NCBI GenBank assembly: GCA_013399115.1
Contig: VXAA01001502.1
Span: 444,229 to 508,228, forward strand
Length of the DNA: 64,000 bases
Direction of reading: 5' to 3'
Origin: Anseranas semipalmata
Lineage: Eukaryota; Chordata; Aves; Anseriformes; Anseranatidae
Positions 25,543-36,177 of the stretch are shown one piece after another (the first letter of the stretch is position 1; each line of letters starts with the position of its first letter). Both the position numbers and the translations under genes were made by a program. Below the pieces are notes generated by a model. It saw nothing but the letters and a program-made list of their open reading frames with translations, did not search any database and had not been told where the DNA came from.

Positions 25543-26921
25543 GGTGGGACAGGAAGGCAGGAGGGGTTTGAAGCAAGTTCTTGTCTTCTGTCGTGGGGTG
25601 GCCCTACAAGCATAACGCGAGGCTCACGTGGTGGTGGGAACAGGAGGGAGGGTGTCGGCCGGGATGTGTCCCGTTGGCCACCCAGATGGCTTCCACTGAC
25701 TGCCTTCTCTGGCAGGTAAGTTGTGCCGAAATTAGCAAATTTTAGCAGTGGATTTATGTGTCTTTTCAAGCAGCTTTCGAACTACTGGTTAAATACACAC
25801 ACGTGCTGTGGTAGGAGAAAAAGAAAACGTCTTTAGGTTTTTCTGACAAGTTCGTGAGTATCCAGCTTGTGATCTGAGCTGCTCACTCTTTTTTGTGCAA
25901 ATGCCAACGAGTCTGTGTTGCTTACGGTGAGGTGTGCAGCTGTGCAGCGGTAGAGGAAGGTTGGATGTTGGAGTAGAGATTTACTGTGTTTGTCTGAGGA
26001 AGGGCTTTGCTTTTAAGTCCTTGGTAACACCTCTCCATACTTCATCAGAAGATTTAATCCTTAAAGTATGTGAGTCTCCAGTTCATATATTTTAGTGGGT
26101 TTTTCATGACTTGCTAATTATGTTTTTGAAGTCTCCAAAAGATTTATCATAATTGTTCCCAAATGCATAAATACAGCTTCTCTACTAGGTGGGCACACAC
26201 TTAAGATATCTTCTTTGGCATGAGTCTAGTCTAGTAAGCTACATAAAATTCACTTGAGAGTTTAACTAGCACTTCCAATGGGCTGTGAAAGTGCAGAGGG
26301 CAGAGTGCACAGTGTACATAAGCAGGTAAGCCACAACTCCACTGGCCTGTTAATAAAGATTTTATGGTTTAATGTTTCTTCTGCTGAAGTCTTCTTGTCT
26401 AGAGGACAGTATACTTGTATCTTAATATATGGTTGTGCTAATGCTTCTGTGACCTAGATGCATTTCCAACATAAGTTTGTTAGCTCCTTTGCATACAATG
26501 AAAACCACGGCAATTACATTTATTTCTCAGCTGTTACTTTTGGAGAAGTAAGGCTGGGGAGCACAGACGGGCTGGGGTGTGGATTGTGTATTGGTCATAT
26601 TCATACATCAAATATTACTGAAATATTATTTTTTGGAAGAAGTGGCCTACTTTCAAGTGGCTGTGCCTTTCATTGTGACACTGTTTTTTTTTGTTCTTGG
26701 AAAAAGAAACGTCTGTACATCTGTGACTTTCCTGAAAATGATACATTTGGGGTAGGATATGGCTCTACCACAGTCAACAAACTCAGGAAAAGTCTCTGTA
26801 TTTTTGGGCTGAAGCACTGATTAGGAGGCAGGGAGCTCAGATGGACATGCTCCATTTATATGTTACTCAGCCACTGTATTTTCTTGATGTATTTTCTCAT
26901 TTCTCTCTCTGCCTGTTTCAG

Positions 26922-27018
26922 GAAGTAGGATACAAACAAGTTGCAGGCTATGAGCGTTCTCCATTGAGTGAAGCATGATCTGGTCTTCTCTTTGCAATTT
27001 CTAGTGAAGCGAACATAT
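26922..27018 (+). other. Exon-like block downstream of CpG island
   Basis: A good plus-strand acceptor (pyrimidine tract, then GCCTGTTTCAG ending 26921) and a GTGAGT donor after 27018 bound 97 bases. One frame is open only for 18 codons (ending in a TGA near 26976) and the others stop early. If transcribed from the island it would be a 5' UTR, a last coding exon, or part of a non-coding RNA. Decoys of this quality are common in introns. Confidence 0.2.
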
Positions 27019-27589
27019 GTGAGTATGTATGGATTTTTTTTTTTTTTTGCATTGTTAAAGTTGACAGTAGGTATCATTCTCAGATCTCCCTTTAATCAGG
27101 CACAACAAAGTTATGAACTGTGGGTAAATGATAGCACCACCATGTGATTTCTTTAAAAATCATCCAACCAAGGAGGTCACTCTTCTTATGGTAATAAGAG
27201 ACGAGTACATCCCCAGATGTTCTTCTCATAAGCCTAATTTAACTGCTTGAGGGGAGGCAGGGTAGATTGGTAGATTTAAAAACAACTATTTTGAATAGTT
27301 GTTAGCATTAAACTATTTGCATTTAAGCTTTTTTTTCCCCTCTTTGAGGGGGTGAGCTTCATTGGTAATGAGGTGGTTGTTGACCATATGAATATACCTT
27401 GCATTTGTTTAAGCAAACATATTTCTCATGCATTTAGTTGTCTTTCATGTAAATAAATCTCTGGATCAGATCAACTAATGAGGTGGAGCATAACTGTGCT
27501 GACATCAAAATAGCTGTGCTCATTTGTACCAGCTGAAGATGTGTCCCCGTATGGTCAAAACCTACATGCGATTTATTTTTAAGTAGAGG

Positions 27590-27830
27590 ACAGGGTGGCT
27601 TGTTGGTCAGATGCTGGATTCATTGTCAGGAAATGCAAGCTTTATTTCTTCTCTGGTCCTGAGTTCTTGCATAACCTGGAGCAAGCACATCATTCCCTTA
27701 CACTTTGTCCATAAATTGAGAATTGAATTCTTCTCCTCTCACATGGGTATTATTAAGTTTAATTCAGTGATGCATAAAATGGGATAAATACTTAGATTAA
27801 AGTTGGTATGCAGAGTGTCAGTCACAGTAT
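27590..27830 (+). mobile_element. MIR/CORE-SINE-like fossil
   Basis: The order of words follows the MIR-type tRNA-derived SINE layout: an A-box-like TGGCTTGTTGGTC (27596 on), a degenerate middle, then 'gcataacctggagcaagc' and 'atcattcccttacactttgt' followed by 'ccataaattgagaat'. These correspond to the conserved 'tgtgaccttgggcaagtcac', 'ttaacctctctgtgcctcag' and 'tttcctcatctgtaaaatg' segments of MIR. A later ATAAAATGGGATAAATACTTAG resembles the repeated 'aaaatggggataataa' part. Divergence is high, as expected for an ancient amniote SINE. Family assignment is by eye only. Confidence 0.5.
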
Positions 27831-28575
27831 GGAAATAAATACGTATTAAAGCTGTGGGACATGTCTTCAGCGAGGTTAAGTTGAAATGCTTTCCTTAAAC
27901 CCCTGAAGGGGTGTGGGCTCATGCAAGCTGAAGGTCTGTTCCATATGTATTTCTTGAGAGGTTTTCTGTAGTTTAGCCTATACAAGAATATCAAGTTTTG
28001 TATATTGGAGATGCTGAAGGCTGGAAGGAGTCTGTAAATGTTACTTATTAATGGTCTATATTAATAGAAGGAAAAAAGCTTGTGTTAAATTTTTCAAATT
28101 GGCAATGCATTTAAAGCTGAAGTAAATTCAATTCTGCTGGCTGCGCATAAGTGAAATAGGTCACCATCACTACTACTCTAGTGGGCTTTTTTTTCTTCCT
28201 TTGCTTTGATGACACTTTGCCAAGCTTGAGGAGAAATTTTATACACAGCTCCAGTATACTTTATTAAAAAACAAGTTTATGTATGTATACTCTAAAGGAA
28301 GAGAATAATAAAACTGAGGAAACAACAGTGTCTGCAGGCTACTCAGCTTTGGTAAAAATGGCTTTGAGTTGAATTCATATATACTATACTTGCACACTAT
28401 AATGTAAAATAGCATTTATTTCCTCTGTGATGCTGGGTGGCCCGCTTATTTCTGTCCCATATTAAATGGAGAAGGGGATGAACACAACCTCCAGGTGAAT
28501 ATTTCGCTGTTCTCCAAGGAGTTTCGTCCTTGTCAAATATTCCTCAGCTTCTGTATATGGCTAAGCTATTCTCAC

Positions 28576-28726
28576 TAGATGTGGTTGGATGAGAAAATTA
28601 GTTTTGGCCCATGCCATGTAGGCCTTTAAAAGAAAAAGGCCTGAGGGGGAGATTTTATTTAATAACTCTCCACACCCCTGCATAGCAATCAAGTGCTTCA
28701 GTACAGCCAGAACTGGATTTGTGCAG
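28576..28726 (-). CDS. Putative internal coding exon (151 nt)
   Basis: Minus-strand block with a pyrimidine-rich acceptor (CACAATACTTTTCACAG, ending 28727) and a GTGAGA donor (GT at 28575-28574). After one base (incoming phase 2) it has 50 open codons and leaves in phase 0. The product looks globular and helical, with segments NPVLAVLKHLIAMQGCGELL and FLLKAYMAWAKTNFLIQ. No domain recognised. Incoming phase 2 matches the exon at 38052-37745. The next candidate exon (18592) needs phase 2, so at least one further exon must lie between if both are real. Part of the plus strand here faintly resembles CR1, but the protein-like reading and splice signals fit better. Confidence 0.4.
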
Positions 28727-31700
28727 CTGTGAAAAGTATTGTGAAAGGACAGGCCAGCTCGGAGGTGGGTTAGCAGTGGCACATCCCTCTAGTCCTAGGA
28801 GTGACAGAAGTGGATGGAGAGCCTGTACAACGCTTCTGCTCTGGGGCCATGCACACTGCAGGTATCTTTGCAGTCCTTTGTTGTTTTTGCCTATCACATT
28901 TTTATCCATTGCAGGGCAACTAGCTGCCGTTTCACAATACGTATAATAACAGTTGGGAGTCGAGAAGGGATGCCATTCAGCAGTGTTTAGTGTTCAACTT
29001 AATGCTATATACTTATACAGGGTATCTGTCTTTTACTTGTTTGTTCATTTATGTCCTCTGCTATTTCTTTATATTTGATCGGTCCATTTGTCTTCAGTCA
29101 TTGTGACCAACAAAGGGTATCTGGATGACAGTCATGGAGATCATTTGCTTCACAGAAATGTGTTGCCTGTTACTAGCACGGGCTACTGATACCGTGAACA
29201 TCAGGATATTAAGAGTGAGTGATAGAAGAGGATGAATACGCTCACTTTTCATATAGACTGGTGGATGGTGATGGCGTTAGGCACTCAGCAGTCTTTAGCT
29301 TTAGAATATCAGTGTTAGAATACACGCAGCAAGAAGACACTGTCTCCAGACATCTTGTCTATAGGCAGATATTGGCATCAAATGAGGAAAGAATATGAAA
29401 GAGAATAAAATGGAAGCTGGAAGTCTATCCCAGGCAGTAGTATAAAAGTGTATAAGCTGTGCAAATTAGTGCTCTGAGAGGATCTATTTTTCCCCCCTTT
29501 TTACAGTAGCTGATGACAAACAATGAGCCTGGTTCTATTCCCTCACCCCAAGGGTTTATACAAATATATCTACACAGCTTGACTCTGAAGTTTACTTTTC
29601 CCCCTCTGTTCTTTATATTTAGTCTATTTGCAACTCTGACGTTTCACTAGGACTTTTATTGCTTCTATCTGTGTATATTTTCATTTACAATATTCTCCTT
29701 TTCCTCCCCTATGTTCTCTAGAAAGATTTAAATTAGTGTTTTGCTGAAGTTTTTGCTGTGCGTTGGTTTCCTTCTCTTGTAGGAGGATAAGTTGGATGAA
29801 AAGGAGGCTACTACTTTGTCTTTGTGCTTTCTCCTAGTTTGTGTCATTTTGTTCTGCTAGACAAACTATCTTTGATTTAGTGGGGTTGGAGTATGAGTGC
29901 ATAATAGATTATCTGTCACTGGACCAAATCAATCATGGTTAACAGTGTATTGACAGAGCATATAGCAAGTATCCTTGACCTGAGGTTGACAATACCTGTT
30001 ATCAACATCGTGTGGTTCTTGCTGCTGCTTGGCATGAACTTTGAGATAGAATATTCTTTATCAGCTGTTTTTGTTCTCCTATACATCCAAGTTTTCTCTG
30101 AGCCTTTTTGAGCTAACAGAGGCCCGCCTCCTTTATTTGTGGAGCACAGAAGAACCTGGCTAGGCATGTCTGAGAGCTCTTGAAAGTAAGAGAGAAACTC
30201 CTGTGCTTTAAATAGAAGTCAGCAGTTAAATGCTGAGGTTACAATAAGATTTTTCACTATAGTTAGGCTACCATTTAATTGCCCAGGTCAGTTTTTTTTT
30301 ACATATATAGTATCATATACCACAAATGAAAGATGTTGGAGGGAGAGTATTGAATTGGTCTTGTTTATTATGGTGGTTTCTTTGCTTCTTTGTTCATTTT
30401 GAGACAGCTTAAGCATGTTATTCACACAACCATAGGCACTCCTAATAGTATTTTTTTTAACGTTATAGCAAAATGTTCCTGCTGTTTGTTGTATTGTATC
30501 AGTGCTGTGTTATTTTCTGCCAGAGGAGAAGTGTCTTTTGCATCCTTAACGGGGATGTTTTGGTATTTGCCTTGTGATTCTGCACAAATGAGGGTGCTTA
30601 GCAAAAGCAGTCAGGAAATGACAGGATCAGCAGGAACCATTGCTCTCAGTTGCAATGAACAGGTGAGATGTGCTCAACAGTACGTTGTTCACAGTGCTAT
30701 TGTTGCTTATGTCCGAATGCAGAAATCAGAAAGGAGGTTATATTTGAGCAAATATATGAATAACTCAGCTGAATTTTCTGGTGCTGAAGTTCAACGTGTG
30801 CTCAAATGCTCTACTAAAGTAGGAGCTTGCTTTGGGTCTGCATGTATCTTTACAAAGATGAAATGGTGATGCAGAGTAAGTGAAGTAATTACTACCAAGT
30901 GAGAAATAAAAGACTTGGAGGAATATTATTGATGTACTTTGCTACTTCAAGAAAAATGTATTTGGTAAGCTTCCAGGCAAGCAATGTCTGTGCTCAAGTT
31001 TGGCTTGCAATTTATGGACAAATGAAAATATATTCTGCCTACAGACAATGTAACTGGATCTTCATCTTGCTTATCAAAACATACATATATTCATGCAAGG
31101 ATGTCAGAAATTGTACCAGAATGCATTTTTCTTCATTGTTACTTCTTTTTTTTTTTTTTATGAAAATGCTTTCTCATATTGTTTCATAGTCCTCGCATCT
31201 GAGCACCTTCTGGTAGCATAATCAATGACATGGTAGTATCTTGTCTGCTTTTTATCTCTCAAATAAGTACTATATGTTTTTTGAAGGAGAAGGTGAAATG
31301 TTTTCCTCTGTGGACCAGATTGTAAGTATATGTTGTTGGAGAGGACAAGGTAGTAGTTTGCTTTCCATTTGAGTCAGAATTGAAGGAGATTTATGATTAT
31401 TCTTAGTTCTGCTTTTCTATATTTGTTTGAATTTCTTGTGTGATGTGTGCAACAAAGAGAAGCTTGTGGCACAAAGTTAGGAGCATGGCACTATTGGCCC
31501 AAGTACAGTTGCTCTTTTCTCTAATAACATTTGTTGTCACACCACCTCTTCCAGGCCCCACCATTTCTCTTTTCAAGAGTTCAGAATACTCTGCCTAGTC
31601 CATTCCTCAGGACTTGAGTTTGAGCACATGCTTCCTTCCCAATAGCTTTCCTATTGGATTGTGTTTACATACAGCCACTTTCTGTTATTACAAATATTTG

Positions 31701-32724
31701 GTAATGGTACATTTACCATTTCTGAAAGAAGATGTTTAGTAAGATCAAATTTGATCTAACCTCGGCTCAACTGAAATGCCACTAGGAAGCAGATTGCTAG
31801 TTCCAGACTGGAGTGAGCAAAGCTGTTGTTGGAAAAAACAGAATCAGCAGGAAAAGCGAAACAGAAGTGGGATAACTGTCGTCCACCCTAAACCACAACA
31901 CTTTAGAAAAAAGAATCATATGGTACCCAGAACAGAAAGCTTTGTCTGTTATCCAGTTTCTCAACAAGCTCACATGAGGCTAATGCAGAGTTTTCATCTC
32001 AGTCAAATGTAGTTAAAGTGAAATTCTTCTAGGTTAAAACAGTAAGAAAAACTCATATTAACTTGTAGACCACAAAATACTCATAACAACAATGTTCCAC
32101 TGAACTGAGATTGCCAAAGATATGAACAAATGCTAATCCTTCTCAGATTTAACCCAGGAGGCAGTAATGAAATGCTGCTCCTTTGTCATCCTTGGGGTTT
32201 GGGAGGGTATTGAATGTTGGGGAGATTTTCTGCTTTATGCGGCAATATACTGGGTTTTTGGAGGCGGATGTGACATACTACTGGAACTGAATGAGCAAAT
32301 GTCTGATAACATTTACAGGTTTTCTTTCAGACTTCTGACCTACAAACAGAGCTACTTTATTAAGATACTAACTTTCTTCAGACTTAAGTGTGAGGTTTGA
32401 TTCTGGGTTTTCTTTCATCTCCAATGATGTGTTTTAAGCTGTATTCTGGTTCAGCCCTAGCTGAATTAGGGCAAGTTTAAAGTTTAAAAATCAAACAAAA
32501 CAAAGCTCTGGATATACTGTGACTACATACCAGTAGCTATGTGTATTTTCCTTTTTCTAACTCTTGCCTTTAAATGTTTTTGTGTAAATGTTTGGTTGAT
32601 ATAGAGTGTATTGTATTACAAAGGAGTTGTAAAGTATGCTAAAAGCGAGTTAACTTCTGTTAAGTTTTTCTCTTAAATCAGATTTATAAACTACTTTAAA
32701 CTAAAAGTCTTTCTGCCTGTGCAG

Positions 32725-32829
32725 GGGAGAAGGACAACCGAAACAAGTGTGGTGAGCAAAAAGAACGAAAGAACCACAAGTGAAGAGACAACAAAGGGAA
32801 CAGAGCTGGGAGAAGGTCACGGTACTTCT
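32725..32829 (+). other. Exon-like block, 35 open codons (plus strand)
   Basis: The acceptor TCTTTCTGCCTGTGCAG (ending 32724) and the donor TTCT|GTAAGTAG (GT at 32830-32831) bound exactly 105 bases. Only phase 0 is open; both other frames contain TGA. The reading is strongly hydrophilic, rich in Thr, Glu and Lys, including RRTTETSVVSKKNERTTSEE, like a disordered linker. It could be a coding exon of a plus-strand transcript from the CpG island 7 kb upstream, an alternative exon, or a non-coding RNA exon. I do not recognise the peptide. Splice-site quality is good; lack of other linked exons limits confidence. Confidence 0.35.
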
Positions 32830-33439
32830 GTAAGTAGATGGCCACACTGCCTGCTGAAACATTGCCTCAAAGTCCAGAGACTCTCAGTTGAAATTGCCAT
32901 TTGCCTCCTTTGCACACCCAGCTGCTATCATGTCCCATTGTTTTAAGCATCTGTGGTGGGCTTGGTGTTTTTGTTTTGTGGTTTTGCTGTTACCTTTCTG
33001 TTATGGTTGAATATTTTCTACTGTTAACATCTGCTGAAGTCTTCCAAGTGTGGTGGTGGAAACCAACTGATTATGGAGAAGCAATTTGGGCTGCCGGGGT
33101 TCCCAGGGTAAGGCCTAGTGGTGAGGAGATGTGAGATGCTTTTGGGTCTTTTCTTTCCCTGTGGTGGTTAAATACCAAGGCTTTCAACAACTTCAGTTCC
33201 AGCAGGGTCATTGGGATTCTGAACTATGTACTTCAGCATAGCTTATGGATTTTAAACCTGTCACCTTGTACTTTTATTATAGATATGGTCCTGCACTTGC
33301 AAGCTGTTTTCTTGATCTTTTGCCAGCAAGGCTTTTGTAGCAGTCCTTGGAGGATATACTGTAGCAGTTCTCTTTTATAATATCTATCATTAACACCTCT
33401 TTGGCATCTGTAAGGGTTTCTCCGTTGCAGGAGATTGGA

Positions 33440-34065
33440 GCAGTTGATTAAGCAGCCTTTTGCTGTCCACAGGCAATTTCTCAGATTTCCACCTTGTTTC
33501 AGATCTACCTTTCCTAGCAAAGGTCCTGGAAAAAGGTTGTGGCAGGGTAACTACAGCCCTTACCTTCATGGTAATAATAAACTGTTTGAAAAATTTCAAT
33601 CAGGCCAAAGCAGTAAGACAGCTTTAATGAGGATTTGTAGTGACCTTCTGTTTTATAGTAGGTGGATTCTGGCACGTTGTCGATTTTAATTCTTACTGAT
33701 CTTCCAGGGGCTTTTGATACTAGAGATCATAGGTTTCTCTTAAAATACCTGTAGAAGATTCTGAGCCCTGTGGGCCCTGCTCTGACATTGCTTCATTACT
33801 ATTTGGTGCCAGTGGTCACTGTAAATATCTCATCTTCTGATACTGCCCCTGTGAACTGCCAGGTTCCCCAGGGCTATGAATTGGGCGTGTCCCTGGGTTT
33901 CCTGTATGTATATGTTAGCTACAGCTTGCATTTCCAAAACTTACACACGCATAATGGCATGCATAAAGTGGTTGGACACATTTGTTTCATACAAGTATTT
34001 CTGTGTAGATGACAGCAGTGCTTGCCTGCCAAAATTTAGACTGTCTAAAATGTTGCAAAAGTAAA
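33440..34065 (+). pseudogene. L2/CR1-clade LINE reverse transcriptase fossil
   Basis: Degraded ORF2 of a non-LTR retrotransposon, readable in order across three frames. Frame A (33475 on): NFSDFHLVSDLPFLAKVLEK, matching the 'NyRPiSnLPFLgKvLErvv' block. Frame B (about 33591-33635): FEKFQSGQSSKTALMRICSD, matching 'fQSGFRpghsTETALl.v.nDL'. Frame C (33686 on): LTDLPGAFDTRDHRFLLKYL, the 'LDLSAAFDTVDH' motif, where an aspartate of the catalytic site sits. Still in frame C, CQVPQGYELGVSLGFLYVY corresponds to 'GVPQGSVLGPLLF.lY'. Back in frame B, YKYFCVDDSSACLP corresponds to the 'YADDTqlY' catalytic box with V for A. Frameshifts and a TAG after the AFDT block make it dead. The layout fits L2 or an L2-like CR1 relative. 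5' and 3' limits are uncertain. Confidence 0.8.
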
Positions 34066-36143
34066 TGCAAACACAGTGAGGTTACGACTGCCTCTTGTCT
34101 CCTTTTGATTGAATTGTATTGTTTTAGTCTTGATTCAGTATCTTAAATCACAGTAGTAGTCTAGGCACAGGGGGAATTTTAGGCTGTTTCTGGTTAGTCG
34201 TGTGGTGCTGGAGGAGTATTTCTGGATGCCAAGAGGCAGCATAAACTGAGTGCTCTTACCATTTGAGGTAGTAATGACAGTAAGACTTGCTGATGGAAAA
34301 AAGTCTGCTAAATCATCAACTCTTGCTGTCTGAGCAGAACTTTACTCATGGGACATCTGCTAGAAGCTTCTGCCTAATTCTTTTAAAAAAGTCCAAGATA
34401 TAGCATCCTTATATCTAGAAGGAATTGGTTTTAGAGTTAATCTAATGTCCTTATTCTTTTTTTCTTTACTTCTAGTTATTCTTATAGTGACTTGAGGTAG
34501 AGTTAATCTTGTATTGAAGATGTCAGTAGTTAGATAAATAGCTACCTCTGGGCTAGATGTCTAGACTGTGGACTTCTGTCTGTGCAAAGACGGAATAAAT
34601 CTGTACTATGATTCATTTCATCCATAAGCGGGCTTGTATAGTGCAGACATTTAAATCTGGACAAATGAATCCTAAGACTTTTATATGTTTGTGAATTGCT
34701 ATGTTGTTTTGGTTGTTAAACACTTGGCCTCAGCCAAGGAACTGAACCATTGCAGTTTGGATGGTGGGTATAAATAAAAGATTATGGTCTGAACAGATGT
34801 AGGCTTGGGAAGCAAAAGCACAAAAAGGCAAAATGCCAAAGGATCCACAAGTAGCTTGTGCAATGTTTGCATGTTACAGACTTTTTAGCAGTACTGCTTT
34901 TGGTAATCTTGCCCACCCATAGTGTGCTGCGCGGCTGTCTGGAGGCTGTCCTGCGGAGCAGATTAGTGAATTTAGTAGATGGGCTCACTTCTGGGGCTGG
35001 GGGGAAGAGACGAGGGGAGAATTAGTTCCCTGAAGGGCTGCTTGTTGCACTGCAGAGGTCAGAACGGGTGTCCAAAACATGGAAGGTGCTTGTATTGTTG
35101 CCGACTGCCTCAGTTTCATTTCTCTGCTGCCATTCAGGCAGTGGTTTCATAAAGCACTGTCTGAGCTTCTAGTTCGTTGTGGTATCCATTCAATTAAACT
35201 GTCTCTGTCCATTGTAGAAGAAGAGCTAGTTGATAATTTACCTTGTGATTTGGTGTATATATCCTCAAATTGTACCTGCCTGTTTGAATCATGTTTCACT
35301 TTGAAATGATTTCTAAGGTCTCTTATTCACAACCTCTGTGGATTTCACTGTGGCAGCTAAATCTGACAGGAATTATGAATTGGAGCCCTTCACCACCACA
35401 GTTCAGTCCAGGGTATTAAAGTGAACTGAAATCAATAGTGGTTTACATTATAATGTGCCTGGCTCTGAACTGGAAACTGAAGAATAGGCACATCACTTCT
35501 TTTGCCTCCTCTGCTGGAAGGTAACAGCCTCCAGCAGGAGGTAGGATGGCCAGCACCAAGAAAGCTCTTAAACCTTGCTGATATGACTTGGAAGAGCTCA
35601 TAAGGAAATGTTGTTCCTTGATGGTCAGCTTTCTTTCTATGTTGCTTGTTCGCTTCTTCCATCTGTACTTGGGATTATATTTGCCACATGTATTAACTTT
35701 GCATGTGTTTCTAATTTACCTAGTTTCTTCAAATTTTGTAATCTCACGCATTTTTGCCATTTATCCCAAATTGTTACCAGCTGTAAAGATCACAAGTACA
35801 CTTTTTTCACACTGTAGTCCTAATCACAAATGAAAATGCTAACTAAAACCAAAATAACCCTTCTGTTGCCACAGGAGACAATTTCTATATTTGAATTAAT
35901 ACTCTGCTTCAGGTCAGTTGCTATACGGTGCTAGAGCTATGATCCATGTAATTCACTGTTCTGTCTCCACCACTGGCCATGAGCAGAAAGGACAAGGGTA
36001 GCAGCTTGTTTGAATACATGACTTCTAGATGTGTAATGATTTCAAGTTACTTTTACTCTTTGTTTCTGGTTTTATCCACCTGACTTTTAATTCCTTCTTG
36101 TCTAGTTAAATGTAAAAGAGATGGTAGTATTGGATGCTTCACT

Positions 36144-36177
36144 AAAAAAAAACAAAAAAAAAACAAAAAAAACCAAA
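36144..36177. repeat. A-rich low-complexity tract
   Basis: Runs of 8-10 A separated by single C residues. No adjacent retroposon body was recognised on the plus side. Confidence 0.9.

Larger units (their letters stand above)
25115..25715 (+). promoter_or_regulatory. CpG island, candidate promoter and first exon
   Basis: A sharp switch from A/T-rich DNA to CpG-rich sequence, interrupted by a TTTA repeat (25317-25342) and 20 Ns (25523-25542). It contains GC-box-like GGCGGG patches, a CAAGGTGGCGCC word near 25440, and a CACGTG E-box at 25625-25630. No TATA box at a sensible place is obvious, as usual for CpG-island promoters. On the plus strand a near-perfect 5' splice site, GGCAG|GTAAGTTG, follows position 25715, and a second, CAGCG|GTAAGG, follows 25269. 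No long plus-strand coding frame ends at either donor, so the first exon would be 5' UTR or non-coding. Possible continuations are 26922-27018 and 32725-32829. Bidirectional activity is possible. Confidence 0.6.
25716..28575. other. Intron-like stretch with SINE fossil
   Basis: No firm gene. A 120-codon plus-strand frame at 26458-26820 has no recognisable motif or splice boundary. On the minus strand a block beginning at about 26812 has a good acceptor (GTGCTTCAG) and a long open frame in phase 0, so it might be an exon of the minus-strand gene, but no convincing donor in the required phase was found. A T-run lies near 27032-27049. The MIR-like SINE occupies about 27590-27830. Confidence 0.4.

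Noticed and set aside
26458..26820. 120-codon plus-strand frame as a gene
   Set aside because: No domain, no splice boundaries; the minus strand of the same stretch offers a competing reading.
28625..28690. Sense CR1 fragment (aggcctgagggggaga-like text)
   Set aside because: Only one short similar word, with no flanking CR1 blocks. The minus-strand exon reading explains the stretch better.
30390..30869. Longest open frame (159 codons, plus strand) as a gene
   Set aside because: No recognisable domain, no clear acceptor at its start, and only a fair donor (GTGAGA near 30661). The length is within what 64 kb can give by chance.
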